From assembly GCF_964019545.1 (NCBI RefSeq), contig NZ_OZ026451.1, forward strand, positions 1,297,001-1,361,000: a stretch of DNA of 64,000 nt, read 5' to 3'. The notes beneath the pieces were generated by a model, which saw only the letters and a program-made list of their open reading frames with translations, made no database searches and was not told the origin of the DNA. This DNA comes from Rickettsiella endosymbiont of Xylota segnis (GTDB taxonomy: Bacteria; Pseudomonadota; Gammaproteobacteria; Diplorickettsiales; Diplorickettsiaceae). Both the position numbers and the translations under genes were made by a program. Shown one piece after another: positions 57,201 to 64,000 of this stretch (position 1 is its first letter; each line of letters begins with the position of its first letter).

Positions 57201-57562
57201 AAGAGATTTTCAATTTCTTTTATACTTCCATACTTATCATAGTAAACAGGACTTGGACATAAGGTAATTATGAAGGCGTGTTTTTTTACTTTTTTTAATT
57301 CAAAAATTTGTTTGATAAGTTCACTTGTATTTTCTTTTATATTTTTTATATCTATTTTTTTTGTGTCATCACTTAAGTCAATTAATCTAAATAAAATAAT
57401 AACCGATTGATTTTTTTCCTCACTTGAAATTAATTTATCTAACCATATAGGCAAATTAGTATCTGTATATTGTATATTTACCCGTTCCGAATTAAATTTT
57501 TTAAGAAAGCTTTCTAGAGGAGATTGAAGATAATCCGAATTAAATGTAGAAAGAATTAACAT
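51281..57562 (-). CDS. FkbH-ACP-C-A-PCP-TE single-protein nonribosomal assembly line
   Basis: A 2,093-residue multidomain enzyme from ATG 57562 (an in-frame TTG at 57598 is the alternative). Order: an FkbH-like HAD-IIIC domain (VDCDNTLWTG near 186, FVDDSENEID) with a GNAT-like partner (FNLFPFSEYP to about 520); a carrier protein (LGLSSLKL near 684); a condensation domain (HHCISDAFS near 874); an adenylation domain (A3 YTSGSTGTPKG near 1358, A5 NGYGPTEAS near 1492, A7 YRTGDLV near 1581, A10 HGKLDK near 1692); a second carrier (GCDSISAM near 1750); and a thioesterase (GYSFGG near 1887, His near 2026). Known FkbH enzymes load a glyceryl unit from 1,3-bisphosphoglycerate onto ACP. Together this predicts a glycerate-derived acyl group joined to one amino acid and released by the TE; the product is inferred. 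No PPTase or exporter is adjacent. Confidence 0.9.
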   Translation of the reverse strand: MLILSTFNSDYLQSPLESFLKKFNSERVNIQYTDTNLPIWLDKLISSEEKNQSVIILFRLIDLSDDTKKIDIKNIKENTSELIKQIFELKKVKKHAFIITLCPSPVYYDKYGSIKEIENLFLKEMDKNKIHSLSQSDINHQYALTDFENKIEYKTRIPYNFDFYMSLACLIARKLHCIDQIAYKVIIVDCDNTLWTGIAGDIGPENVKFEKHNLALQEFLVKQRKKGVFICLSSKNEEVTVSNVFSIREKDMILKNSDIKIKIINRDAKSNSIKKILGELKFINAKNAMFVDDSENEIDEVSQNFPEIFCVQMPQKMEEFKKIWAFDENEYASITQTDKDRLILMAQEEGLQSYLSEFNNPIDRLKARRKLHPVAISKIEAEDTEDKDKIARIEQIPKRTNQFNLFPFSEYPEKEWNLENLIQKGEIDCFIATIKNLSSSGTKESHDADTVSEDLTALAVCKVNETDKHLLVNGFFVSCRNTGLEVEYELLKQIAIFAESKNLDKIKIKFKRTESNKLAETFVDILCQETNQSSLVRLLLRNTKKVLFLQSFLFTLFKKFGTLPIDLDKKLNHEIILNFSTRSLTQLDPYLLMCKTIEKNSVANNYFNKRVINKKDLENAKLYLPDLQKETSDIKELTKRFITGRQETNDLTEMVVEQLKFQIIGQNKSNAKLEIKLDDPLVFLGLSSLKLTYLSGFLYNELGVKIDIDRLLSPKMTLSALLAYINQQKDEKIACGKNFELTQFKQPCQELSLQEKRIFAAERSEGVTNSSKFHMIACFLANHLDIKCFEIACQQLSKHYDVFNFSYKIVEGQVIKSILSTENKRINFYYEEIKSKFKLMDIIREKTSKPLSMLNSNELCTVLVFEAEKKFYITFVIHHCISDAFSLNLYLKTVSKSYNAALNSDYLALPKRLTYQNFVAYQQKTKINNEKFQNEAKKFWTEHLSICERSVGIPPDRTVNLNFKSITELKSERYLFEISRENSQTLKSIASQSGVTPYSVIISLFSILVAHYAHSEYIPIVTVTSGREALFVDTPGFFVNLLIHAFDLSKNKSFDEFFTENHKNLINGMKYQDFSFSEIQKLMPYNASKTVAIVFQSDEEPKLLLGNETAELIEPRPSILDLREECRFSPLTAYVQELQKKYVITLEVAKEKYSLGFRKSISENFKYLIENFCKNPNQKIRDISVVCDDEREQLIRMGQGPKLDFSKKISLVSKFQQMVDQYPENIALNYDQKRLSYKEVDQQSTILAHVLIEAGVTQGNYVGIFLDATYLFFVAELAILKIGGVFIPLSKENPNERLKLIINDAKIKFFIVDDNSKGLFDTNLEDVQLISINSLKNPIFNLDKKLPTLEKNTDEFCILYTSGSTGTPKGVILREKGIFRVVESPNFIEVLPNERVAQTANQAFDAAQLECWLAWHHGASLVLFDKETILNINSFRNKLITENITHMWLTAGLFDSYANNQSGIFKNLRYLMVGGDVVHKDTVLKILNHPKAPIIINGYGPTEASIFALTHTFNKLNINNYNTTLIGSPINETTVEVLTPFGTQAPLGGIGELFVKGEGVAKGYLNSALDKNRFTGELGNRCYRTGDLVKYTTKDLQIMFMGRADDLQVKISGNLVALEEVRNCLSLHSAVKQVEVLFTNIGGANQLVAFYTLKSVNKKFIKSANEEFHEHLINRLPAYMFPSFYVQLDEFLVNAHGKLDKTQFLKFEAEFNKKQLEEIPPQTPNGKTLLKIIKKRLPSFPNNIKANFMNFGCDSISAMEIINTINNEFKLDPKKLLHANDLYQNPSIEGLEDELYKILNIRNKKGLLRILKNGDSNFPAIIFIHPAGGGLSCFYKLVEQLKFANICYGIEDPLLDRNQLKLLTMKEMARNYLSIILNEIQGPFILVGYSFGGMLALEMAAQNESTSENPQNLKFCGLIDTWVVSCISEFEQNDLKKEVLIYCKKQRQKANFSENSFKIMDQLETLCQHHQEIGFRYKPTQLTSTPVFLFKATELTDEFKEMHNPDKNNFLLNFIDANLFESTEIKATHFNILGNRENSLGEKLSSKINAYSREKCLRNSTKKLGDLVGQSFFYTPLNAINNDSTFFLALNQN

Positions 57563-57720
57563 TTTTTTATTCCATTTTTGTTTTAAGAATTCGCGCAAGG
57601 TAAATTATATTACCATTTTAAACATATTAAAAGTATTTTAAATAAAATTAAAAATAGAGAACAATTGAAATTATAAAAATTTATTTTTAATTTAATTAAA
57701 ATTAGGAAGAAATACTTTGC

Positions 57721-57751
57721 GTAACAAACTAGATTTTATCTAGCTTGTTAC
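57721..57751 (-). terminator. Hairpin straddling the glutamate dehydrogenase stop codon
   Basis: GTAACAAACTAGAT (57721-57734) and ATCTAGCTTGTTAC (57738-57751) pair over 14 positions with one wobble and a 3-base loop. On the minus strand the stem contains the last codons and the TAG stop of the dehydrogenase. A T-rich segment follows only after several bases, so it may stop transcription weakly or protect the 3' end. The remaining gap to the synthetase start (57563-57720) is very AT-rich and otherwise featureless. Confidence 0.6.
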
Positions 57752-60700
57752 TTTAGAAAGGTTAGTGGTATTAACCATACTGACTAATTCTCGGATTACA
57801 ACTGAAAACATCATTAACTTCAATTCGCCAGTGCTACGTAAATCAGCTAAAAATTGTTCCCAGCGTTGAATAAAATCTTGATTGTCTGTTTCCCATTGTT
57901 CCAAGCAGATTTCATTATTACCTTGTTTATCTATAACACATTGTAAAATAATAACGGTCAAATGACGTTGTTGAGTATCTAGATCATCCAATAAAATCAC
58001 TCTAGCTAAATTGTCCCATAAAGTTTCAATCGCTATCTTCATAATCTGAGATCGCAACCATGTAAATCCAAATCTTTCACCCACCATGAAATACAGTTCA
58101 GCTACATTTTGCAAAGCCAAATTATTTCTCTGTGCTGCATCTATAATATCCAATAAAGCGTATTCATGATCCACATTTGCAATACGTTTCGCAATTTCTT
58201 CTGATATACCTGCTTCGATAAGTCCTTGAATATTTTTTTCCCAATGTTCTCGTTCCTCACCAATAAGTAAATTAGGTAGGTTTTTATTCAGTGTAACTAT
58301 TGATTGTTTAAAGCGATCGACCATTCCTAAAATATCGGTTAATTGATCTTTATAGTTATAGATAAACCATCGGGTTGCACGCCTTATCAACCGATTAAAT
58401 TGGCGCATAATAGCGTAACGCGTCACTGGGGCTACATCATCATTTAAGTTTTCTGCAATTCCGAGTAGCTCAGAAAAACCAAACACATGGTGCGCAATTG
58501 CATAAGCTCGTGCAATTGAAGCAATATCTGCACCAATTTCAGTCTTTAAACGGAAGACAAACGTAATGCCCATATCATTAACCATGGCATTACTAATCTT
58601 GGTTGCAATAATTTCACGACGCAAACTATGTTGCTGCATAAATTTGGAGAATCGCCCGCGCAAAGGTTTTGGAAAAGCAGATTCCAAAACGCGTTTTAAA
58701 TAGTCTTCTTCCAAAGAATGCTTCTCCAGTAACTCAGCTTTTACCCACATTTTGGTATACGCAAGTAATACAGCAATCTCAGGACTAGTTAATCCTTTAC
58801 CCAACGCTTTCCTTTCTAATAAGGCCTTTTCATCCGGGAGAAATTCTAATGCTCGGTCTAATTTACCGTGCCGTTCTAATTCTTGAATGTAACGGCGATG
58901 AAATTCTAATTCCTGCTGAGCATGCATAGCCGCTAAACTAATAGTACGTGTTTGACAATAATTATCATAAAGAACAAGTTTAGCAATTTCATCGGTCATT
59001 TCTGCTAATAATGCATTTCGTTGATCAAAAGTCATCTCACCCGAAGCGACCACTGCATTCAATAAAATCTTACAATTAACTTCATGATCCGAACAATCAA
59101 CACCGGCAGAGTTATCAATGAAGTCGGTATAAATTAATCCGCCATTTAAAGCATACTCAACACGACCCAATTGAGTTAAACCAAGATTTCCTCCCTCAGC
59201 TACAATGCGACAACGTAATTCTTTAGCATCAATACGTAAATTATCGTTAGTTCTATCACCGACATCTGCATTTCTTTCATTCGATGCTTTAACGTAAGTA
59301 CCAATACCGCCATTCCATAATAAGTCTACATTGGCTTTTAATACTGCTCGAATTAATCCATCGGGGGCAATGGAATCTTGACTAATATCTAATAACTTTT
59401 TAATCTCGCTAGATAATACGATAGATTTTTGCGACCGTAAAAAAATACCACCGCCTTTTGAAATTAAATTGGCATTGTAATCCTGCCAAGTAGAGCGTGG
59501 TAAATTAAATAAACGTTTTCTTTCTTGAAAGCTTTTTTCTGGATCTGGATTAGGATCAATAAATACATGCATATGATTAAATGCAGCAACGAGCTTAATA
59601 TGATGAGACAGAAGCATCCCATTACCAAAAACATCGCCTGACATGTCACCAATACCAACAACGGTAAAATCATTTTTATCCGGATTGAACCCTAATGCTC
59701 TACTATGCCTTCTAACAGATTCCCAAGCTCCACGAGCGGTAATCCCCATTTTTTTATGGTCATAACCAACACTGCCACCTGAAGCAAACGCATCCCCTAG
59801 CCAAAAGTTATATTCAGCCGCGATGGCATTCGCAATATCTGAAAAACTTGCTGTACCTTTATCGGCGGCAACAACTAAATAAGGATCTTCTTCATCGTAC
59901 CGCACGACATCTTTGGGATGTATAACCACATTATTTTGCAAATTATCAGTTAAATCCAATAAGCCGCGCATAAAAGTTTGATAGCAGATGATCACTTCAT
60001 TCATCACTGCTTCACGATCAGCATTTTCAGGTAATTGCTTGCAAACGAAACCACCTTTAGCCCCGGCAGGAACTATCACCGCATTTTTCACCTGCTGAGC
60101 TTTCATTAAACCTAATACTTCTGTGCGAAAATCTTCTCTACGATCTGACCAACGGATACCACCACGAGCAACCTTCGCAGCCCTTAAATGAACCGCCTCA
60201 ACACGTGGAGAATACACAAAAATTTCATACATTGGTCTAGGCAATGGTAAATCTGTAATTTGACTAGGGTTCAACTTAAGAGCCAACCACGGTTTTGGTT
60301 TGTTCTGTTGACAGGTTTGATAATAATTAGTTCGCAACGTGGCCTGAATGACTTCAAATAAATTTCGCAAAATGCGATCTTCGTCTAGACTCACGACTGC
60401 ATCCAAGGCAGTATGTAAACTTTTTTCCAGACTAGCCGTCACACTACCGGATTCATCTTGCCGACTAGGATCAAAATAATATTTAAATAATTTAACTAAA
60501 ATTTTAGCGATTTCTGCATTTCGCGCCACCACTGTTTCTACATAGGCTTGACTAAATGGCACTCCGATTTGACGAAGATATTTGGTATAAGCTCTTAATA
60601 TAGAAACTTCACGCCAAGTTAATTGCCCAGCTAATATTAAACGATTAAACCCATCATTTTCGACTTCTCCAGACCATATCTTACTAAAAGCTTCTTGGAA

Positions 60701-62602
60701 AATTTCTTTAACCTGAGAAACATCTATGTCATCAATATTCACGGGTATCACGCCAAAATCATTAATCCAAATGCGATGGCCATCGGGTAAGGTAATTTCT
60801 TGCGGCCACTCATCCATGACGCGTAAACCCATATTTTCAAGAACTGGCAAGGCATCAGACAAAATGATGGGTTTACCCACCTGAAATAATTTAAACCTTA
60901 ATGGGACACCCTTTTCACTCGCCGAAGGATAAAGGTTCATTTCTAAAGGATGTTCTAAAGAAATTCTTTCTAATTGTGCTATATCATGTACGGCTATGTT
61001 TGCGGAAAATGTATCTCGATATCCGCTAGGAAAAGCATACATATATTTTTGTAACAGCCGCGTGCCATCTTGTTCGCCATAATATTCAATTAAAGCCTGA
61101 CGCAATTCTTCTTTCCAAGAACGGGCTACTTCAACCAGTTGTGCCTCAATTTTTTTGACATCGTAGGTTAAATCTTTTTTAGGATCGGTCCTAATTAAAA
61201 AATGGATGCGTGCAAGATTAGAATCTCCAAGCAAGGTTGAAAACCCAATTTCAATGCCTGAGAATTCTCGTACCAAGATCTTTTCCATCTGGCGTTGTAG
61301 ATCGGTATTTAATTGTTCTTTGGGCAAATAAACTAAACAAGAAATAAAGCGCCGATAATTATCTTGCCTTACGAATAGACGGACTGTCCTTTGCTCTTGG
61401 ATATGTAAAATACCTAACGCAAGTTGCGTTAGTTCCTTTACTGAAGCTTGAAATAAGTCGTCGCGGGGTAAACTTGAGAGAATATCTAATAAAGCTTTTC
61501 CAGCATGACCTTTTAAAGGTAGATTTGAATTTTGTAAAATTAATTGTATCTTGCGCCGTATCAAAGGAATACTGCGCGGGTCACTATGGTACACTGTTGA
61601 AGTATAAAGACCAATAAAACGCCTTTCTCCAATTAATTTCCCCTGTTCATTAAAACGTTTAACCCCAATATAATCAGCATAAACGGATCGATGTACTCTA
61701 GATTTACTATTAGTCTTAGAAATAACTAGTACTTGTGGAGAGAAAGCTAAACGACGTGCTTCCGGAGGTAGTTCTGTTAAAGGTTTTTCTTCTTTGCTTT
61801 TGGTTTCATCTCTTAACACACCTAAACCTGACTTTTTGACCATGCGCAGTGTTTTATGATCTTTACTCAAGTCGTAATCACGGCAACCTAAAAACGTAAA
61901 GTGATCATTCAGTAACCAAGCCAAAAAATCCTTAGATTCTGCAACATCTTCTGGATCATAAGGCGGAGAATTTTGTTCCAGTTCTTTCAAGCAACTTTGC
62001 ATTCTCGACCGCATTTCTGGCCAGTCGTTTACAACTAGAATAACCTGCTCTAATACCTTTTCAAGTTTTTTAGCCAACTTACTAAGAATTTCAATATTGG
62101 AATTTTTATCAATTTCCAAATAAATTAAAGCTTCAGTTTGTTTGTCTGCAATAGCATCATAGGGTAAAACCTCGATTACTTTCCCCTGCTTATCACGACG
62201 TAATTTTATATTACCAAAATGGATATTGAAAGCGATATTAAACCCTTGCCGAATAATCTCCATGCGAGTGGAATCTACTAAGAAAGGTTTATCTTCTGCA
62301 ACGATTTGAACAATACTATATTTGCTTTCCCAACCATCTTTTTCAAGACTAGGATTATATACATGAATATTTGCTTGACCAGGTAAACGCCGATAAATAA
62401 GATTCCAATGAGAAGCAAGTGCTGCACCAAGATTTTCAGCAGAGCGGGTTTTTAATGTTTCTAAATCGGTGTGAGCATAATACTGCTGGGCAAATGCAGT
62501 AAACAACTTAGTTTGATCTTCGGGCACTTTTTTCGAAGATAATGCAAAGTTTAAAATGTTATCTATGATCGATTTATAAACACGGTTAGTAAGGTTGTTC
62601 AT
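57740..62602 (-). CDS. gdhB: NAD-specific glutamate dehydrogenase (large, GDH180 type)
   Basis: A 1,620-residue catabolic enzyme that deaminates glutamate to 2-oxoglutarate with NAD. It has a long N-terminal ACT-like regulatory region (about 1-690). The catalytic region has IVPAGAKGGFVCKQLP (substrate Lys, near 840) and ARGGIRWSDRREDFRTEVLG; the NAD-binding Rossmann segment is VVGIGDMSGDVFGNGML (near 985). A C-terminal helical domain follows. Size and order match the family found in Pseudomonas, Legionella and Coxiella. It suits an organism using host amino acids as carbon source. It diverges from ubiG across 163 bases in which I see no clear site. Confidence 0.96.
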   Translation of the reverse strand: MNNLTNRVYKSIIDNILNFALSSKKVPEDQTKLFTAFAQQYYAHTDLETLKTRSAENLGAALASHWNLIYRRLPGQANIHVYNPSLEKDGWESKYSIVQIVAEDKPFLVDSTRMEIIRQGFNIAFNIHFGNIKLRRDKQGKVIEVLPYDAIADKQTEALIYLEIDKNSNIEILSKLAKKLEKVLEQVILVVNDWPEMRSRMQSCLKELEQNSPPYDPEDVAESKDFLAWLLNDHFTFLGCRDYDLSKDHKTLRMVKKSGLGVLRDETKSKEEKPLTELPPEARRLAFSPQVLVISKTNSKSRVHRSVYADYIGVKRFNEQGKLIGERRFIGLYTSTVYHSDPRSIPLIRRKIQLILQNSNLPLKGHAGKALLDILSSLPRDDLFQASVKELTQLALGILHIQEQRTVRLFVRQDNYRRFISCLVYLPKEQLNTDLQRQMEKILVREFSGIEIGFSTLLGDSNLARIHFLIRTDPKKDLTYDVKKIEAQLVEVARSWKEELRQALIEYYGEQDGTRLLQKYMYAFPSGYRDTFSANIAVHDIAQLERISLEHPLEMNLYPSASEKGVPLRFKLFQVGKPIILSDALPVLENMGLRVMDEWPQEITLPDGHRIWINDFGVIPVNIDDIDVSQVKEIFQEAFSKIWSGEVENDGFNRLILAGQLTWREVSILRAYTKYLRQIGVPFSQAYVETVVARNAEIAKILVKLFKYYFDPSRQDESGSVTASLEKSLHTALDAVVSLDEDRILRNLFEVIQATLRTNYYQTCQQNKPKPWLALKLNPSQITDLPLPRPMYEIFVYSPRVEAVHLRAAKVARGGIRWSDRREDFRTEVLGLMKAQQVKNAVIVPAGAKGGFVCKQLPENADREAVMNEVIICYQTFMRGLLDLTDNLQNNVVIHPKDVVRYDEEDPYLVVAADKGTASFSDIANAIAAEYNFWLGDAFASGGSVGYDHKKMGITARGAWESVRRHSRALGFNPDKNDFTVVGIGDMSGDVFGNGMLLSHHIKLVAAFNHMHVFIDPNPDPEKSFQERKRLFNLPRSTWQDYNANLISKGGGIFLRSQKSIVLSSEIKKLLDISQDSIAPDGLIRAVLKANVDLLWNGGIGTYVKASNERNADVGDRTNDNLRIDAKELRCRIVAEGGNLGLTQLGRVEYALNGGLIYTDFIDNSAGVDCSDHEVNCKILLNAVVASGEMTFDQRNALLAEMTDEIAKLVLYDNYCQTRTISLAAMHAQQELEFHRRYIQELERHGKLDRALEFLPDEKALLERKALGKGLTSPEIAVLLAYTKMWVKAELLEKHSLEEDYLKRVLESAFPKPLRGRFSKFMQQHSLRREIIATKISNAMVNDMGITFVFRLKTEIGADIASIARAYAIAHHVFGFSELLGIAENLNDDVAPVTRYAIMRQFNRLIRRATRWFIYNYKDQLTDILGMVDRFKQSIVTLNKNLPNLLIGEEREHWEKNIQGLIEAGISEEIAKRIANVDHEYALLDIIDAAQRNNLALQNVAELYFMVGERFGFTWLRSQIMKIAIETLWDNLARVILLDDLDTQQRHLTVIILQCVIDKQGNNEICLEQWETDNQDFIQRWEQFLADLRSTGELKLMMFSVVIRELVSMVNTTNLSKVTS

Positions 62603-62765
62603 GTTGAACTAAAAGATTGAGTAAAAATAATTCCCCATACCCGTTGGTAAAATCCTCAAATCCATTACTCCAGTTTATAACCAATAGACACTTTATAAGG
62701 GGTCAAGTAAACTAGCACATTGTAATACGCTCCCAACAAAAAACCAATGAAAACCATCTAATTTT

Positions 62766-63470
62766 ATGTCAGCTTCTAATAGCGATTCAGCAGAAATCAG
62801 CAAGTTTACGCAGATGGCTGAGCAATGGTGGGATACTGAGGGTCTATGCAAACCCTTACACATCATCAATCCTCTGCGCTTAGATTTTATAACAGCACAA
62901 CAAGCGCTTCCAGGTCAAAAAGTAATCGATATTGGTTGTGGTGGGGGAATATTAACCGAAACATTGGCTAAAAAAGCTGCTCAAGTTACCGGTATTGATA
63001 AAAGTAACTCCCTTCTAGAAGTTGCAAAAAAGCATGCAGAAGAAAATCAATTTTCAATCAAATATCACCTTACCGATGCAGAATCATTCGCTAAAAATCA
63101 TAGTCAGTCCTTTGATGTGGTGTGCTGCATGGAGTTATTGGAACATGTCCCTGACCCCAGCTCGCTTATACAAGCTTGTAGTGACTTAGCTAAACCAGGC
63201 GCTAGCATTTTTTTTTCTACTATTAACCGTAACCCCTATGCTTACTTACTAGCCATACTCGGCGCGGAATATTTCTTAAAGCTTCTGCCGCGCGGAACGC
63301 ATGATTATAAAAAGTTTATTCGCCCTTCAGAGTTGGCTAGCGCAGCTCGACAAGCTAATTTGATACTGCAAAAGTTTCAAGGCATCCACTATAATCCTCT
63401 TACCCAACATTATGCCTTAGGAAAAGATATCCGAGTCAATTATCTTGCTGCTTTTAAAAAGCGTGCCTAG
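62766..63470 (+). CDS. ubiG: Ubiquinone biosynthesis O-methyltransferase
   Basis: A 234-residue SAM-dependent enzyme doing both O-methylations in ubiquinone synthesis. The signature FTQMAEQWWDTEG, motif I VIDIGCGGGILTE, DAESFAKNHSQSFDVVCCMELLEHVPDP and the late DYKKFIRPSEL are all present. Length matches E. coli UbiG (240). It is followed by gph, the usual partner, with the repeat element between them. Confidence 0.97.
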   Translation: MSASNSDSAEISKFTQMAEQWWDTEGLCKPLHIINPLRLDFITAQQALPGQKVIDIGCGGGILTETLAKKAAQVTGIDKSNSLLEVAKKHAEENQFSIKYHLTDAESFAKNHSQSFDVVCCMELLEHVPDPSSLIQACSDLAKPGASIFFSTINRNPYAYLLAILGAEYFLKLLPRGTHDYKKFIRPSELASAARQANLILQKFQGIHYNPLTQHYALGKDIRVNYLAAFKKRA

Positions 63471-63503
63471 TTATGCCATTTGCAATTTCAAAACTTGCAA
63501 AAA

Positions 63504-63629
63504 TATACTCACAGCAATTGGATTTTTGGGAAAGCGCCGCTAGAATGAAACAACCTTCGTTCCTATGTTATACATGAGGATTGCCAGTTGAACGGCAACA
63601 CAGACAAAAATTCAAGTGCGAAAAGTATA
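63504..63629 (+). repeat. Interspersed TATACT element, copy 6 (reaches into gph)
   Basis: A 126-bp, full-length copy with ends TATACTCACAGCAATTG and GTGCGAAAAGTATA. It contains GAGGA (63576-63580) and, 7 bases on, TTG (63588-63590), from which an open frame runs to the element end and continues in frame into the phosphatase coding sequence. The left and right arms are imperfect inverted repeats over about 27 bases (GCAxTTGxATTTTTG). Confidence 0.92.
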
Positions 63630-64000
63630 AATGGAATACTTTTTGACCTCGACGGAACCCTATTAGATACTGCTAGAGATTTAGCAGCCGCTCTCAATCA
63701 CGTTTTAACCTTACAACAAAAAAAACCTTTGCCTATTGATAATATTCGACCTGCGATATCTACCGGCGTAGCTGGTTTATTGAAACTTGGACTCCAGATC
63801 GAGGTAAACGATCCTATTTTCCCTCAATTACGCAAACAATTTCTTGATTATTACACTCAACATATTTGTGTATTTACTCATTTATTCCCCGGTGTAGAAA
63901 TTTTAATTAATTACTTACAAGAAAAAAAATGGCCTTGGGGTATTGTCACTAATAAATCGACTAGTTTAACTAAGCCGTTAATAAAAAAATTTCCATTACT
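63588..64000 (+). CDS. gph: Phosphoglycolate phosphatase (HAD family), 3' end outside window; start supplied by repeat element
   Basis: The frame reads NGILFDLDGTLLDTARDLA, the HAD nucleophile motif (DLDGT), then a cap region with ISTGVAGLLKLG and FPGVEILINYLQ, and motif II GIVTNKST. It dephosphorylates 2-phosphoglycolate formed in DNA repair. There is no ATG in this frame before the HAD motif. The only standard start I can find between the upstream in-frame stop and the motif is TTG 63588 with GAGGA 7 bases before it, which adds NGNTDKNSSAKSI from the repeat element. At least 137 codons lie in the window. It follows ubiG as in many proteobacteria. Confidence 0.88.
   Translation, partial: MNGNTDKNSSAKSINGILFDLDGTLLDTARDLAAALNHVLTLQQKKPLPIDNIRPAISTGVAGLLKLGLQIEVNDPIFPQLRKQFLDYYTQHICVFTHLFPGVEILINYLQEKKWPWGIVTNKSTSLTKPLIKKFPL

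Overview
The window is AT-rich bacterial chromosome from a gammaproteobacterium of the order Legionellales. A Coxiellaceae/Diplorickettsiaceae-type intracellular bacterium (Rickettsiella- or Coxiella-like) fits best. The evidence is a Dot/Icm type IVB secretion locus (dotA, icmV, icmW, icmX), a large NAD-specific glutamate dehydrogenase, gammaproteobacterial housekeeping synteny (tpiA-secG-tRNA-Leu, grpE-dnaK-dnaJ, ftsQ-ftsA-ftsZ-lpxC), and several unrecognised AT-rich genes that look like secreted or effector proteins. The assignment rests on protein recognition by eye; no database search was run.

Layout. 1-5107 (minus): 3'-truncated giant gene (>1,700 codons) with a coiled coil and a 26-residue glutamine tract. 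5332-8704 (minus): a small unknown gene, dotA and icmV. 8997-11034 (plus): icmW, a small proline-rich secreted protein and icmX, diverging from icmV across a region with repeated and palindromic sites. 11053-16505: dxs, secA and map. 16646-20780: an RND efflux adaptor and pump. 20814-22301: dapD and a small exported NTF2-like protein. 22375-26357 (minus): tRNA-Leu(GAG), secG, tpiA and two unknown proteins. 26507-27459: a frameshifted NlpC/P60 peptidase pseudogene. 27485-32636: nadK diverging from the heat-shock genes grpE, dnaK and dnaJ, with sigma-32-like promoters. 32857-37567: greA, an unknown gene, thyA, ugd and galU. 37626-40360: mltD, a methyltransferase and rnhA. 40532-48560 (minus): lpxC, ftsZ, ftsA, ftsQ and dnaE. 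48797-57562 (minus): a hybrid sensor kinase and, upstream of it, a 2,093-residue FkbH-ACP-C-A-PCP-TE assembly-line protein. 57740-62602 (minus): NAD-glutamate dehydrogenase. 62766-64000: ubiG and the 5' part of gph.

Two things stand out. First, an interspersed element of about 112-126 bp with TATACT-type inverted ends occurs six times between genes (21638, 32675, 35153, 40359, 48560, 63504). In five of six copies the same end faces the start of the next gene. One copy appears to supply the Shine-Dalgarno, a TTG start codon and the first codons of gph; another ends exactly at the dnaE start codon; another overlaps the rnhA stop codon. Second, the single-polypeptide FkbH/nonribosomal peptide synthetase with its adjacent sensor kinase is a compact, apparently uncharacterised secondary-metabolite locus in an otherwise housekeeping region.

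Genes that probably work together: dotA/icmV/icmW/icmX in effector secretion, with the glutamine-tract protein and three other unknowns as possible substrates; grpE/dnaK/dnaJ in protein folding; ugd and galU in UDP-glucuronate supply; ftsQ/ftsA/ftsZ in division; the RND adaptor and pump as an efflux system that needs an outer-membrane channel encoded elsewhere. There is no gene-free stretch longer than 300 bases.
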